DNA from: Bacillota bacterium
GTDB lineage: Bacteria > Bacillota > Clostridia > DSM-8532
NCBI GenBank assembly: GCA_023415825.1
Contig: JAEZJF010000022.1
Location: 1 to 64,000 of the forward strand
DNA length: 64,000 nucleotides
Direction: 5' to 3'
Positions 8,021 through 17,230 of the stretch are shown here, in pieces. Position 1 is the stretch's first letter. Every line of letters starts with the position of its first letter. Under the pieces are notes generated by a model. It did no database searches. It had not been told where the DNA came from and was given only the letters and a program-made list of their open reading frames with translations. Made by a program: the position numbers and the translations under genes.

Positions 8021-8312
8021 TAAAAAGAACATATGTTTTCACAGTGGGGTTACAAGGAGAAAGCAAATAAAAGTAGCATGGATGTGAGATTTGCATTATG
8101 GAAAGCCTACCACATTATACCTACCTATCAGAAAAATATGGTATTCTAAAGCCAAAGGCTATATTATTACATTATTCAGATAGGCAGGAATCTTGAGAGG
8201 GAGAATAACCATGCTGGAAGTAGTGCTATGATAGAGAATGTTGTGTTTTTCCTCTCTTATGCAACAATAATAAAACGAAAGACTATATGGCGAAACAAAA
8301 AAGGAGATTGCC
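8021..8312 (+). other. Long leader of the GNAT gene, no clear gene
   Basis: About 290 transcribed bases precede the acetyltransferase. They hold short open frames (for example 8034-8150, 38 codons, without a good ribosome site), the complementary pair CCTACCTATC/GATAGGCAGG, a small AGCC-AAA-GGCT hairpin, and distant GAGAGG/CCTCTC arms. This could be an attenuation leader, but no U-rich terminator is visible. Confidence 0.3.
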
Positions 8313-8891
8313 ATGGACTATATGATTAGAGTACTTACGCCCGAACTAGCGGATACCTTTGCAGAATATCTTGCGAAGCTGGACTTTAGCCATGCTTCCC
8401 ATTGGGCAACCTGCTATTGCCGGTATTATTATTCCGACTGTTCCCAGAAGGAGTGGATGGAGAGGCCGGGAGATAAAAACCGGGAGGAAGCAATTCAAAG
8501 GATTAAAGAAGGGCGTATGCGCGGATATCTGGCTTTCGATGGGGATAAATGCATCGGCTGGTGCAGCGCAAATGACGCACGTAGCTTCGTACGTCTGGAA
8601 AAGGATATAGAACATTTGATCAAGGATAAAAAGGTAGGGTGTGTTATCTGCTTTGTAATCCACCCTGAATACAGGGGTAGGGGTATTGCACGTCAATTAC
8701 TGCAGCAGGCAGTGAAGGATTTCAGAGCACAAGGATTTCAAGCGGTTTTGGCGCTACCCTTTGAATTAAAAGAGGCATCTCAAAAGCAGTACAGAGGTAC
8801 TCTTAATATGTATAGAGAGCAGGGCTTTAAGGAAATTGAGAAGCATGACAGCATCAGTGTCATGTGGCTGGAAATCCCGGAGACAAATTAA
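8313..8891 (+). CDS. GNAT-family N-acetyltransferase
   Basis: A 192-residue protein of the GNAT superfamily, which transfers an acetyl group from acetyl-CoA to an amine. Motif A is clear: VGCVICFVIHPEYRGRGIARQLL, with the R-G-x-G-I/A pyrophosphate-binding loop near residues 127-133; beta-strand 4 precedes it. The C-terminal part has the YREQGF stretch common in this fold. ATG 8313 follows AAAGGAGA. The N-terminal region contains CYCRYYYSDC, rich in Cys and Tyr, seen in a Firmicutes GNAT subgroup. The substrate cannot be read; the long leader hints at drug-inducible expression. Confidence 0.8.
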   Translation: MDYMIRVLTPELADTFAEYLAKLDFSHASHWATCYCRYYYSDCSQKEWMERPGDKNREEAIQRIKEGRMRGYLAFDGDKCIGWCSANDARSFVRLEKDIEHLIKDKKVGCVICFVIHPEYRGRGIARQLLQQAVKDFRAQGFQAVLALPFELKEASQKQYRGTLNMYREQGFKEIEKHDSISVMWLEIPETN

Positions 8892-8962
8892 AGCCTGGGC
8901 AAATCTGGCATATCATATGAGAAATTTAATGCCGTTTCACAGATTATGCGGTATACATTATG

Positions 8963-8989
8963 AACCTAATGCGGAAAAAATGCTAGGTT
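8963..8989. terminator. Terminator between convergent GNAT and AraC genes
   Basis: AACCTA...TAGGTT arms, extended by GC pairs, enclose an A-rich loop, and the plus-strand side is followed by TTCATTT. It lies between the convergent genes ending at 8891 and 8990. Confidence 0.45.
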
Positions 8990-9862
8990 TCATTTATTGT
9001 TAGCCAGCATTCTATCCAAATATTGTTTCGGTGTGCAATTATTATATCTCTTGAATAATTCATAGAAGTGGGTCATGTTTTGGATCCCTACCCCTTCAGC
9101 TACTTCTTGAGCTTGCCGGTTTTCGGTTACAAGCAATAGTTCCGCTTTAGCGATTCGTTTACGATTAACGAAATCTGTAAAAGAAAAACCTGTTTTTTGT
9201 TTAAACAGTTTTGAAAAGTATGTATAGCTCATTCCCACAAGACTGCATACTTCTTGCATATTAATTCTATCTGATAAATGTGTCTCAACATAGCTAATGA
9301 TGGGCTGAAGGAACTCTGCATCATGATCATCATGAGTTTTCAGTCTGTTTTCTATATCATAACGCAGCAGGGAGAGCATGAAACGCTGAATATACATATT
9401 GACCGCTAGTTCATAGCCTTTTTTCTGACCAATAATTTCTTTATGAATACTTGTTATAATATCGACTATTTCATGCTTAGCTTCTGCATTAGAAAAGATA
9501 TAATTCATCGAATCCAAGGGATGCAGAACCTCTGAAAAGCTTTTATAGTACATCATCATAGCCGGATTAAAATAGGGCTGCAAATCAACATGCAATACAA
9601 AGAAAATCAAATCTTCTTTTGAGACTGTGCGCGCTCGATGTAATTGGGAAGAGCCAACTATGGCTATATCTCCGGGCTTAAGCTGATAGGCCTGCTCTTG
9701 TGTTTCCAGTTCATGCAGACCTTGCTCGACAAAAATAACTTCAATTTCTTTGTGATAGTGCCAGCTTATTTGAGAGTTCCAATCATTTATGATAAAACGA
9801 GAAATTTTGATGCATAAAGCCGGATTTTGATAAATGATAGATTCATTAATTGCTCCGTCCAT
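8990..9862 (-). CDS. AraC-family regulator with cupin sensor domain
   Basis: A 290-residue regulator with an N-terminal cupin-like ligand domain (WHYHKEIEVIFVEQG, LKPGDIAIVGSSQLHRA, residues ~30-100) and a C-terminal AraC/XylS double helix-turn-helix (~190-285; SYTYFSKLFKQKTGFSF, HFYELFKRYNNCTPKQY). ATG 9862 is chosen for its GGGAG site; an upstream frame from a TTG adds a Cys-rich stretch without a ribosome site. It is divergent from the sugar-importer operon starting at 9992, the standard arrangement for its activator, so a sugar or oligosaccharide is the likely ligand. Confidence 0.88.
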   Translation of the reverse strand: MDGAINESIIYQNPALCIKISRFIINDWNSQISWHYHKEIEVIFVEQGLHELETQEQAYQLKPGDIAIVGSSQLHRARTVSKEDLIFFVLHVDLQPYFNPAMMMYYKSFSEVLHPLDSMNYIFSNAEAKHEIVDIITSIHKEIIGQKKGYELAVNMYIQRFMLSLLRYDIENRLKTHDDHDAEFLQPIISYVETHLSDRINMQEVCSLVGMSYTYFSKLFKQKTGFSFTDFVNRKRIAKAELLLVTENRQAQEVAEGVGIQNMTHFYELFKRYNNCTPKQYLDRMLANNK

Positions 9863-9991
9863 AGCAGTTTTCTCCCAACAAGACAAATTTGGATATAAAG
9901 TGCATAAATCCCCGCATTTACACGGTATAGCCAAGATTATATCATGTAGTTAATAGATATTCAATTTTGAAAGGATCAGGAGGAATTAAAG

Positions 9992-11290
9992 ATGAAGAAG
10001 GTCTTACCTATTTTACTGGCGTTGTTGATCGTATTGGCCACAGGATGCTCCAATAACAATGTCCCAACTGGTCAATCTCCGGTACCAAGCGAACAACCTA
10101 GCAGTACAAGCACGCCATCAGGCGAGAAGGTGGCACTGACATTTGGTTTGTGGGACGCGAACCGAGTGGATGCCTATAATGCGGTTATAAAAAAATTCAA
10201 CGAAGCAAATCCAAACATTGAAGTCAAAATTGAATTAACGCCATGGGAACAGTATTGGATGAAGATGGAGGCTGCCGGGACGGGTGGCGTAATGCCGGAT
10301 ATATTATGGATGAATGGACCTAATTTCATTAAATATGCATCCAATGATGTCATTCAGCCGCTATCCAGCCAGATTAAAGCATCCAGTATGGATATGAACA
10401 ATTATCCGAAAGCACTGGTTGATCTTTATACTTATAATAGTGAATCGTTTGCTATTCCAATTGATTTTGATACAATCGGCTTATGGTATAACAAAAAGTT
10501 GTTTGATGAAGCCAATATGCCGTATCCCGATGAAAGTTGGGATTGGGCTAAATTTAAAGATGCCGCACTCAAATTAACGAATGCATCAGCCGGGATTTAT
10601 GGATTTACGGCAGATTTATGGGGCCAGGGCGGATATTACAATACCATTTATCAGAACGGCGGTTATGTTATATCGGAAGACAAGAAAAAATCCGGTTATG
10701 ATTTACCCGAGTCCATTGAGGGCCTGAAATTCTGGACGGACATGATTGAACAGAAGATTTCGCCTACTGCCGCACAACTAAGCGAAACGCCTGGTGTAAC
10801 CATGTTTGAATCCGGTAAATCTGCGATGTATTATGGCGGCTCTTGGATACAGGCTCAATTTGCTAAAAATGATGCGATTAAGGATATCGTGGATGTTACC
10901 GTATTGCCCAAAGGTAAGCAGAAAGCAACAATTATTCATGGTCTCGGCGTTGCTATGTCTGCAAATACCAAGCATCCTGCTGAGGTTTGGAAGTTCATCG
11001 AATATATGAGCTCAAAGGAGGCTCATGAGATTTTAGGTTCCTCGGGTACTATGATTCCAGCATTTAATGGGACACAGGAGGCATGGATAAACTCCACTCC
11101 AAACTTCAATCTGAAATCTTACATAGATGCAGCTCAGGATGCCGTTCCGCTACCTTCCTCTAAAAATTCTGCCAAGTGGCAAGATAAAGAATGGGAGTTA
11201 TTCAGCAAAGCTTGGGCTGAACAGATGACCATTGAGGATGCAGCAAAGGAACTGACTGAATTCATGAACAATGCACTAAAAGAGGAATAA
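9992..11290 (+). CDS. Sugar ABC transporter, lipoprotein binding protein
   Basis: A 432-residue family-1 extracellular solute-binding protein that captures a sugar for import. It has a lipoprotein signal peptide with lipobox LATGC (C19) and a Ser/Thr/Pro-rich linker. The mature protein shows typical features: FGLWDANRVDAYNAVIKKFNEANPNI, a WEQYW segment and the GLGVAMSANTKHP-type stretch. ATG 9992 follows AGGAGG. It is first in an operon with two CUT1 permeases, an oxidoreductase and a secreted protein. No ATPase is encoded nearby, as usual for importers sharing an MsmX/UgpC-type ATPase. The sugar is unknown. Confidence 0.9.
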   Translation: MKKVLPILLALLIVLATGCSNNNVPTGQSPVPSEQPSSTSTPSGEKVALTFGLWDANRVDAYNAVIKKFNEANPNIEVKIELTPWEQYWMKMEAAGTGGVMPDILWMNGPNFIKYASNDVIQPLSSQIKASSMDMNNYPKALVDLYTYNSESFAIPIDFDTIGLWYNKKLFDEANMPYPDESWDWAKFKDAALKLTNASAGIYGFTADLWGQGGYYNTIYQNGGYVISEDKKKSGYDLPESIEGLKFWTDMIEQKISPTAAQLSETPGVTMFESGKSAMYYGGSWIQAQFAKNDAIKDIVDVTVLPKGKQKATIIHGLGVAMSANTKHPAEVWKFIEYMSSKEAHEILGSSGTMIPAFNGTQEAWINSTPNFNLKSYIDAAQDAVPLPSSKNSAKWQDKEWELFSKAWAEQMTIEDAAKELTEFMNNALKEE

Positions 11291-11310
11291 TGCAGGATAA
11301 ATAAACGATG

Positions 11311-11335
11311 CAAGGGTGGATTACATCCACTCTTG
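11311..11335 (+). repeat. Hairpin between binding protein and permease genes
   Basis: CAAGGGTGGAT and ATCCACTCTTG pair (one G-T) around a 3-base loop 20 bases after the binding-protein stop, without a T run. Such stems often protect the 3' end of the highly expressed binding-protein message or lower read-through into the permease genes. Confidence 0.55.
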
Positions 11336-11417
11336 AGATCTCTATTCACGGGTCGAGGCTTGTTGTGCATTGCCACGGGCAGCGCACGCTATTTTTACAC
11401 TGAAGGAGGGCAGCGCT

Positions 11418-12305
11418 ATGAGAATTAGCCGCATGAAGCGAAGTGATTACTGCTGGGCGTATGCGATGATTGCACCTACCTCATTGGGGTTGTTGGTTTT
11501 CTATATTTGGCCCTTGGTGCAATCTATTTATTTCAGTATGACCAAATGGGGTTCCTTCGGAAAATATAAATGGGTTGGAATGCATAATTTCAATAGGATG
11601 TTTCAAGACACAGAGCTATGGCTGGCATTTAAAAATACTTTGATTTATACCGCAATCAGCGTTCCAATCAGTATTGCAATATCGATCGTGATTGCTGTCT
11701 TGCTTAACCAAAAAATCAGGGGAATCAAGGTTTACCGAACCCTTTATTATTTGCCTGTTGTAACGATGGCGGCTGCAATCGCCATGGTGTGGAGATGGAT
11801 ATTTAATGCTGATTACGGCATTATAAATTATATTCTCAGCTTACTCTCAATAGAGCGCATTCAATGGCTGACCAATCCTGATCTGGCCTTGTACTGCGTT
11901 ATTGCCGTGGCCATTTGGAGTTCCATCGGTTCCAATATGATATTGCTATTGTCCGGCCTTCAAGGGATTTCGTCGCATTATTATGAGGTTGCTTCTATCG
12001 ATGGAGCCAGTGCTCTTTCAAAGTTCTTTCATATTACGCTTCCACTGCTCACACCGACAATATTCTTCGTGTTGGTTAATTCCTTGATCGGGGCGTTCCA
12101 GGTATTTGATTTAATCTTTATGATGCTGCCGGCAAGTGCTGCATTGGAATCATCCCAGACGGTTGTCTATTTATTTTATAAGCATGCTTTCGTATTAGGA
12201 GACAAAGGCTATGCCTCTGCTGTCGCAATGCTTTTGTTTATCGTCATTCTCTTAATTACGATCGTTCAATTTCGTTTGCAGAAAAAATGGGTGCATTATG
12301 AATGA
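11418..12305 (+). CDS. Sugar ABC transporter permease (MalF/UgpA type)
   Basis: A 295-residue CUT1 inner-membrane subunit with six predicted helices. The cytoplasmic EAA loop that docks the ATPase is present as YYEVASIDGASALSKFFHITLPLL (about residues 190-213). ATG 11418 behind GGAGG is preferred to an upstream in-frame start that lacks a ribosome site. It pairs with the next gene, 18 bases downstream, to form the channel for the lipoprotein encoded before it. Confidence 0.9.
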   Translation: MRISRMKRSDYCWAYAMIAPTSLGLLVFYIWPLVQSIYFSMTKWGSFGKYKWVGMHNFNRMFQDTELWLAFKNTLIYTAISVPISIAISIVIAVLLNQKIRGIKVYRTLYYLPVVTMAAAIAMVWRWIFNADYGIINYILSLLSIERIQWLTNPDLALYCVIAVAIWSSIGSNMILLLSGLQGISSHYYEVASIDGASALSKFFHITLPLLTPTIFFVLVNSLIGAFQVFDLIFMMLPASAALESSQTVVYLFYKHAFVLGDKGYASAVAMLLFIVILLITIVQFRLQKKWVHYE

Positions 12306-12323
12306 GAAGGAAGGAGTGAATCC

Positions 12324-13148
12324 ATGAATCGGGCAAAGACAGCAAAGTATTTAACGCACGGAATCCTCATAGCGGGAGCAATCATGATGGTTTTCCCATT
12401 TATTTGGATGATACTGACATCCTTTAAGACGATGGCAGAATCCACCGCAGTTCCTCCTGTTATCATTCCTTCATCCTTTAGCTTGGCAAACTATAAGGAA
12501 GCACTGACTAATTTGCCGTTTCTGACCTTTTTCTGGAATACGTTATTTGTTGCGTTAGCAAAAATGCTGGGACAATTGTTGTTATGTTCCTTAGCTGCAT
12601 ATGCGTTTGCAAGAATTGATTTCCCTGGTCGGAATGTGATTTTTCTGTTATTCCTATCTGTATTGATGATTCCATATCAAATCTTTATTATTCCGCAATA
12701 TCTCATCATGCTTGATTTAGGCTGGCTTAACTCGATTAAGGCATTATTCGTGCCAGGTTTATTCAGTGCATTCGGAACGTTTCTTCTGCGACAGTTCTTT
12801 ATGACCTTACCAAAAGAAATCGAGGAGGCGGCCACACTTGATGGCTGCAATCATTTGCGGATCTATGGGCAGATTATGTTACCCATGATAGTTCCAGGTC
12901 TTGTAGCGGTGAGTATTTTCACAATATTATCAAGCTGGAATGATTTGCTTTGGCCACTTATTGTGAACAATTCCCCTGAAAAGCTGACTTTGGCATCAGG
13001 ACTTGCCTTCCTTCGCGGTGAACACATTACGAATTATCCTGTATTGATGGCAGGCTCTTTAATGGCAATTTTGCCAATGATTTTGATGTTTATATTCCTA
13101 CAAAAATATTTTATTGAAGGTATTGCTTTAACAGGGATTAAAGGATGA
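12324..13148 (+). CDS. Sugar ABC transporter permease (MalG/UgpE type)
   Basis: A 274-residue second CUT1 permease with six TM helices and an EAA loop (EIEEAATLDGCNHLRIYGQIMLP, ~residues 170-192). The end LPMILMFIFLQKYFIEGIALTGIKG is characteristic of MalG-type subunits. ATG 12324 follows AAGGAG. It forms the importer with the preceding permease and lipoprotein. Confidence 0.9.
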   Translation: MNRAKTAKYLTHGILIAGAIMMVFPFIWMILTSFKTMAESTAVPPVIIPSSFSLANYKEALTNLPFLTFFWNTLFVALAKMLGQLLLCSLAAYAFARIDFPGRNVIFLLFLSVLMIPYQIFIIPQYLIMLDLGWLNSIKALFVPGLFSAFGTFLLRQFFMTLPKEIEEAATLDGCNHLRIYGQIMLPMIVPGLVAVSIFTILSSWNDLLWPLIVNNSPEKLTLASGLAFLRGEHITNYPVLMAGSLMAILPMILMFIFLQKYFIEGIALTGIKG

Positions 13149-13160
13149 GGAGAAGAAGGT

Positions 13161-14426
13161 ATGAACCAAGTTAGTGTTGCAATTATAGGAGCTGGAATCA
13201 GAGGAGATAATTATTTGCTTTATGCACTCGACCATCCGGATGAATTGCGGGTTGTCGCGGTTGCAGAACCCAATGAGCAGCGCAGACAATCATTTAAGCA
13301 GAAACATGGACTCACGGATGATGTATGTTTTAAAAGCTGGGAAGATTTCCTTGCGCTTCCCAGGATGGCGGATGCAGTACTGATCTGCACCCAGGATAAA
13401 ATGCATTACCAACCAACGCTTCAAGCGCTGCGAGCAGGTTATCATGTATTATTGGAGAAGCCAATGTCACCTGATCCACTGGAATGCATTGAGATGGCGG
13501 ATGTTGCATCGCAAACCAATCGTATTTTGTCCATCTGCCACGTGCTTCGCTATACGAAATTCTTTGCAACTATTAAGTCCATATTGGATGATGGGATAAT
13601 CGGCCGGCTGATTTCCATTCAGCATAACGAGAATGTAGGGCACTGGCATCAGGCCCATAGCTTTGTTCGGGGCAATTGGAACCGGAAGGAAGAATCAAGT
13701 CCCATGATACTGGCCAAATGCTGTCATGACATGGATATCTTGCTTTGGCTTGCAGATGCTGAGTGTAAACATGTATCCTCATTTGGATCATTGACTCATT
13801 TTAAATCTGACGAAGCACCGGAAGGGGCGCCAAAACGGTGTCTGGATGGTTGTCCGGCGTCAGTCAACTGTCCTTATTATGCTCCTAATCTGTATCTGAC
13901 CAATCGTTTGGATTGGCCGACTTCTGCCATAAGTGATGATTCGAGTTACGATGCTCGGTATAAGGCGTTGCAGGAAGGGCCCTATGGTAGATGCGTCTAT
14001 CATTGTGATAATGATGTAGTGGATCATCAGGTTGTTAATATGGAATTTGTCAATGAGGTTACTGCAGCCTTTACAATGTGCGCTTTCACCAGAGATATCA
14101 ACCGTACCATCAAGCTCATGGGAACCAAGGGAGAAATCCGCGGTGCAATGGAAAAGAACGAAATTGAAATTTTACATTTTGGCTCAGGAAAGGTAGAACA
14201 AATTCATTTTGACGATATCGGCGGGCATGTCGGTCATGGCGGCGGCGATTATGGCCTGATCCGCGATTTTATTCAGCTGGTTCAAAATGATGGTCGTATA
14301 GAAAGCAAAACCTCTGCTGCGCAGTCGGTACAAAGTCATTTAATTGCTTTTGCGGCTGAGCAATCACGCATTGAACATCGTGTCATTGAAATGCAGGAGT
14401 ATGTGAAGAATATACGGAACAAGTAG
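13161..14426 (+). CDS. Gfo/Idh/MocA-family sugar oxidoreductase
   Basis: A 421-residue NAD(P)-dependent oxidoreductase. The N-terminal Rossmann fold has GAGIRG (residues ~10-15) and the family EKP motif (LLEKPMSPDP, ~residue 100). The C-terminal alpha/beta substrate domain carries CCHDMDILLWL, where the D and H positions match the catalytic region. A Cys-rich insert (RCLDGCPASVNCPYY) is present, as in a Firmicutes subgroup whose members act on inositol-like or modified sugars. It begins 12 bases after the permease gene in the same operon, so it probably processes the imported sugar. Activity could be dehydrogenase or part of an oxidative glycosidase route; the substrate is unknown. Confidence 0.88.
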   Translation: MNQVSVAIIGAGIRGDNYLLYALDHPDELRVVAVAEPNEQRRQSFKQKHGLTDDVCFKSWEDFLALPRMADAVLICTQDKMHYQPTLQALRAGYHVLLEKPMSPDPLECIEMADVASQTNRILSICHVLRYTKFFATIKSILDDGIIGRLISIQHNENVGHWHQAHSFVRGNWNRKEESSPMILAKCCHDMDILLWLADAECKHVSSFGSLTHFKSDEAPEGAPKRCLDGCPASVNCPYYAPNLYLTNRLDWPTSAISDDSSYDARYKALQEGPYGRCVYHCDNDVVDHQVVNMEFVNEVTAAFTMCAFTRDINRTIKLMGTKGEIRGAMEKNEIEILHFGSGKVEQIHFDDIGGHVGHGGGDYGLIRDFIQLVQNDGRIESKTSAAQSVQSHLIAFAAEQSRIEHRVIEMQEYVKNIRNK

Positions 14427-14478
14427 TATAGATCTCTTTCGATTAGGCAATTGATCATTTTTAATGGAGGAATGAAAT

Positions 14479-16773
14479 ATGACGTCTATAATGTCAAAGT
14501 TGAGTAAGCTTTTATTCACTATTATGATCATGACTATCGTCTTTTTGCCTCTTACACAAAACAATGCAAATGCCGAAGCCGCACTAATCAGCGAAGGAAA
14601 ATCAGTTCAAGCTCTTGATTCTGAGATTGGCCACGGTCCTGAATACGCAGTAGATTCTGATGCTGGTAATAATGGCTATTGGAGCTCAGTTATCGGGGAT
14701 CAACGAAAAAATACATGGTGGCAAATTGATTTGGGAAGCCCTCATCATGTTTCAAGTATTGTAATTCGGAATTATGTGGATGGCACTCGCTTTTATCACT
14801 ACTATATCCGGGGAAGCCTAGATGGCGTACACTGGACCCCTATTGCCATTAAAGGAAGCAACAGCATTGCAACTGATGCTGGTGATTCTTACTCTGTCAG
14901 CGTAGCTGCAAGATATATTCGGGTAAATTATACGCTTGGGTCTGCTTACAGTATTGCTCATATGACAGATTTTAAAGCATATGGTCATCCCGTTAATTCC
15001 ATGTCAGAATCGCCAAAGATTGTGATGGAATCTGCAACATTAGATAAGGCGTCCTATCAAGCAAATGAGGGAATTAAGCTCTCCTATAAAATAAAAAATA
15101 CATCGCAAATTCATAGTTATAATATTACTAATGTTACTGCTAAGATTATGGGGCTTACCTCACCTTACCATATATTATATGAAAAACAGGTTGGAAGTAA
15201 CATCACACTTATGCCGGGTGAGGTGTTTAATGGTCAGAACATTCCTATTTGGACAATTCCAAATAATTTTACAAAAGGATCCTATGCACTCTATATGAAA
15301 TATGAATTTTCTGACGGGAGCGCATGGGAGTCGTATTACACCTTTTTTAGGATTGGAAGTTCATCAGAAAAATATGTTTTTACAATTGACAAAGAGCTCT
15401 ATAACGGACTACCTGTGTATAAATTAGATGGTGATATGAGTGCGGGAGTGGCAATTGAGAAAGCTGGCGAATCGCTTGGAGCAGGAACTTCTCAAATGTG
15501 GAACACGACCGGTGGAATGTTGACATCAATTCATGCAACGCCTTCTTTCTTAGTGGATTCTGTGCAGCAGACAGTAGATTTTTACAATGAGGAATTTGGG
15601 AGATATTCAAATTTCGACACTGTACTTATTGGCACGGGAAGCTTTGGTACACCGTATCTATCCAGAGCATTAAAAGCACCATTTTTGCCCTCGCATTTTC
15701 TTGTAAGTGCTGATACTGTACAAGAGATAAAAAATATTCATGATTATTCCATATCACAGGGTTTATCAGTTTATAGCATGTATGGCGCTGACGCGTCTGT
15801 AAATGAAGGGGTTGCCTGGATCGAGTTATTGGACTTACCTCCGGCCTATCTCTCTTTCCTGAGAGATCATAATGTCAAAAATATTGTATTTATTGGTGCT
15901 GTAGGTGATGGTGGGGAAAGCTTGGTAAGAAAAGTTCTAACTGCTGGCACTCAACCTGGTCCTACTGTAAATGGCGATATTTATGTCGGATTTAATTTTG
16001 CTGGGGTGTCAGAGATACAAAATCTTGTCAATATGAACTACAAAGTTAAGGATTTTAATGATTATAAACTAACCGATTCCCAAAGACTAAAAGATTGGGA
16101 AAGCGGCATTTTACAGCTGCAAATAGATAATTACAAAGCTTCAGCAGTTTCATCTGTACCGAGTCTGGTTGCGATAGATTCAGTGACTAGAAATCTATGG
16201 GAAATTGCACCCCATGCCATGTTGTCGTTTTTTAAGAAGAACAATCTTCCAGTACAAGGGGTAGCCATTAATCCCTATATGAACACTCACCCTTTTTACG
16301 AATCATACACGGGGTATCTGCCATTTCTGATGCTGCAGTGGGGAACAAATGTAAATCAGCTCATTGACTCTGATTTGAACGTGAAATTTAGAGCGATGGT
16401 AGCGCACTACTTCCCGGCAGTTGATTTTGACAACATGAATTTCTGGGTCAATTTCACTCGAAATGCAGGGAATAATGACATACCGTCTGGGGGTAATTTG
16501 TGGCTTTCAGAACAAATTAGAAACCGGTTGATATATAATTCCCTAGCCTCTGTTACATTGAACGCCGGCGATAAAAACGTTAATGAAGTATGGAACTTAT
16601 CCGATGGAATCAACTCTCCATGTGAAGTGATTGCCCATAATTTGACGACATACTCATCAGCATTGAATTTGAAAAATTGGAATGATTCAATGGAAGCACT
16701 TACTTTAGAAGAGCTGGAAATGATTTCGACCACAGATCCAGGCATTGTAATTGTACAAAATTATCGAAAATAG
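14479..16773 (+). CDS. Secreted protein with F5/8 type C (discoidin) domain
   Basis: A 764-residue secreted protein, last gene of the sugar operon. A signal peptide (~1-34) is followed by a discoidin/F5-8C carbohydrate-binding domain (~35-175; EYAVDSDAGNNGYWSS, WWQIDLGSPHHVSSIVI, ARYIRV). A beta-sandwich-like linker follows (~185-300). Residues ~310-764 form a large domain I do not recognise, with segments such as LIGTGSFGTPYLSRAL, YSMYGADASVNEG and a Trp/Phe/Asn-rich C-terminus. No glycoside hydrolase signature is evident. Its place behind an importer and a sugar oxidoreductase suggests it binds or cleaves the glycan whose products are imported. Confidence 0.75.
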   Translation: MTSIMSKLSKLLFTIMIMTIVFLPLTQNNANAEAALISEGKSVQALDSEIGHGPEYAVDSDAGNNGYWSSVIGDQRKNTWWQIDLGSPHHVSSIVIRNYVDGTRFYHYYIRGSLDGVHWTPIAIKGSNSIATDAGDSYSVSVAARYIRVNYTLGSAYSIAHMTDFKAYGHPVNSMSESPKIVMESATLDKASYQANEGIKLSYKIKNTSQIHSYNITNVTAKIMGLTSPYHILYEKQVGSNITLMPGEVFNGQNIPIWTIPNNFTKGSYALYMKYEFSDGSAWESYYTFFRIGSSSEKYVFTIDKELYNGLPVYKLDGDMSAGVAIEKAGESLGAGTSQMWNTTGGMLTSIHATPSFLVDSVQQTVDFYNEEFGRYSNFDTVLIGTGSFGTPYLSRALKAPFLPSHFLVSADTVQEIKNIHDYSISQGLSVYSMYGADASVNEGVAWIELLDLPPAYLSFLRDHNVKNIVFIGAVGDGGESLVRKVLTAGTQPGPTVNGDIYVGFNFAGVSEIQNLVNMNYKVKDFNDYKLTDSQRLKDWESGILQLQIDNYKASAVSSVPSLVAIDSVTRNLWEIAPHAMLSFFKKNNLPVQGVAINPYMNTHPFYESYTGYLPFLMLQWGTNVNQLIDSDLNVKFRAMVAHYFPAVDFDNMNFWVNFTRNAGNNDIPSGGNLWLSEQIRNRLIYNSLASVTLNAGDKNVNEVWNLSDGINSPCEVIAHNLTTYSSALNLKNWNDSMEALTLEELEMISTTDPGIVIVQNYRK

Positions 16774-16800
16774 AATGTCATTTGAGCCGATCAATGGAAA

Positions 16801-16843
16801 AGGGACTTGCCTCAAAACCATTAGTTTGATTTGAGCAGTCCCT
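16801..16843. terminator. Terminator between the sugar operon and flp
   Basis: AGGGACT/AGTCCCT arms, extended by CTCAAA/TTTGAG with small bulges, form a stable hairpin between convergent genes. The T runs on either side are weak, so efficiency is uncertain. Confidence 0.55.
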
Positions 16844-16847
16844 GATG

Positions 16848-17030
16848 TTACGGAGTTATTTTCAGCGCATCAGCAATAGCGGTAAGTATTTTCGTAATTG
16901 GCTCAGGAACTAATCGCAGTAACGAGACCAAAGAAATAGCTATAAAGCCTATAATGAGTGCGTACTCTGCCAGACCTTGCCCTTTCCGGCTTTTGAAATA
17001 AAGTGCCGCTGTGCAAACTGCATTTTTCAT
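16848..17030 (-). CDS. Flp/Fap-type pilin
   Basis: A 60-residue prepilin of the Flp family, the subunit of Tad-type type IVb pili. The hallmark KGQGLAEYALIIGFIAI stands at residues ~21-37: a GQGLAEYAL-type processing site with the conserved Glu, then a hydrophobic helix. ATG 17030 follows AAGGAGGC. The mature peptide after cleavage would be ~37-40 residues. No Tad ATPase, prepilin peptidase or secretin is in the window, so this is an isolated pilin gene relying on machinery elsewhere. Confidence 0.85.
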   Translation of the reverse strand: MKNAVCTAALYFKSRKGQGLAEYALIIGFIAISLVSLLRLVPEPITKILTAIADALKITP

Positions 17031-17180
17031 CCAACTTGCCTCCTTGATTTGCCGAAATATATTATGTCTAGTAATATTATACCTGGGGAAGATAACTGAG
17101 TATATCGGACTATCAATCAAAATAGATAGTAATTAGAGCTATAACAATAGGTACTAAGGCCTATGCAAATAGTATGAAAA

Positions 17181-17214
17181 AGCCGTGAAAACATCACATG
17201 ATTTCACGGCTTTT
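17181..17214. terminator. Terminator of the catalase gene
   Basis: AGCCGTGAAA and TTTCACGGCT form a 10-bp perfect stem with an A run on one side and a T run on the other, so it can work in both directions. It lies 17 bases beyond the catalase stop. Confidence 0.8.
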
Positions 17215-17230
17215 AACGATATAAAATGTG

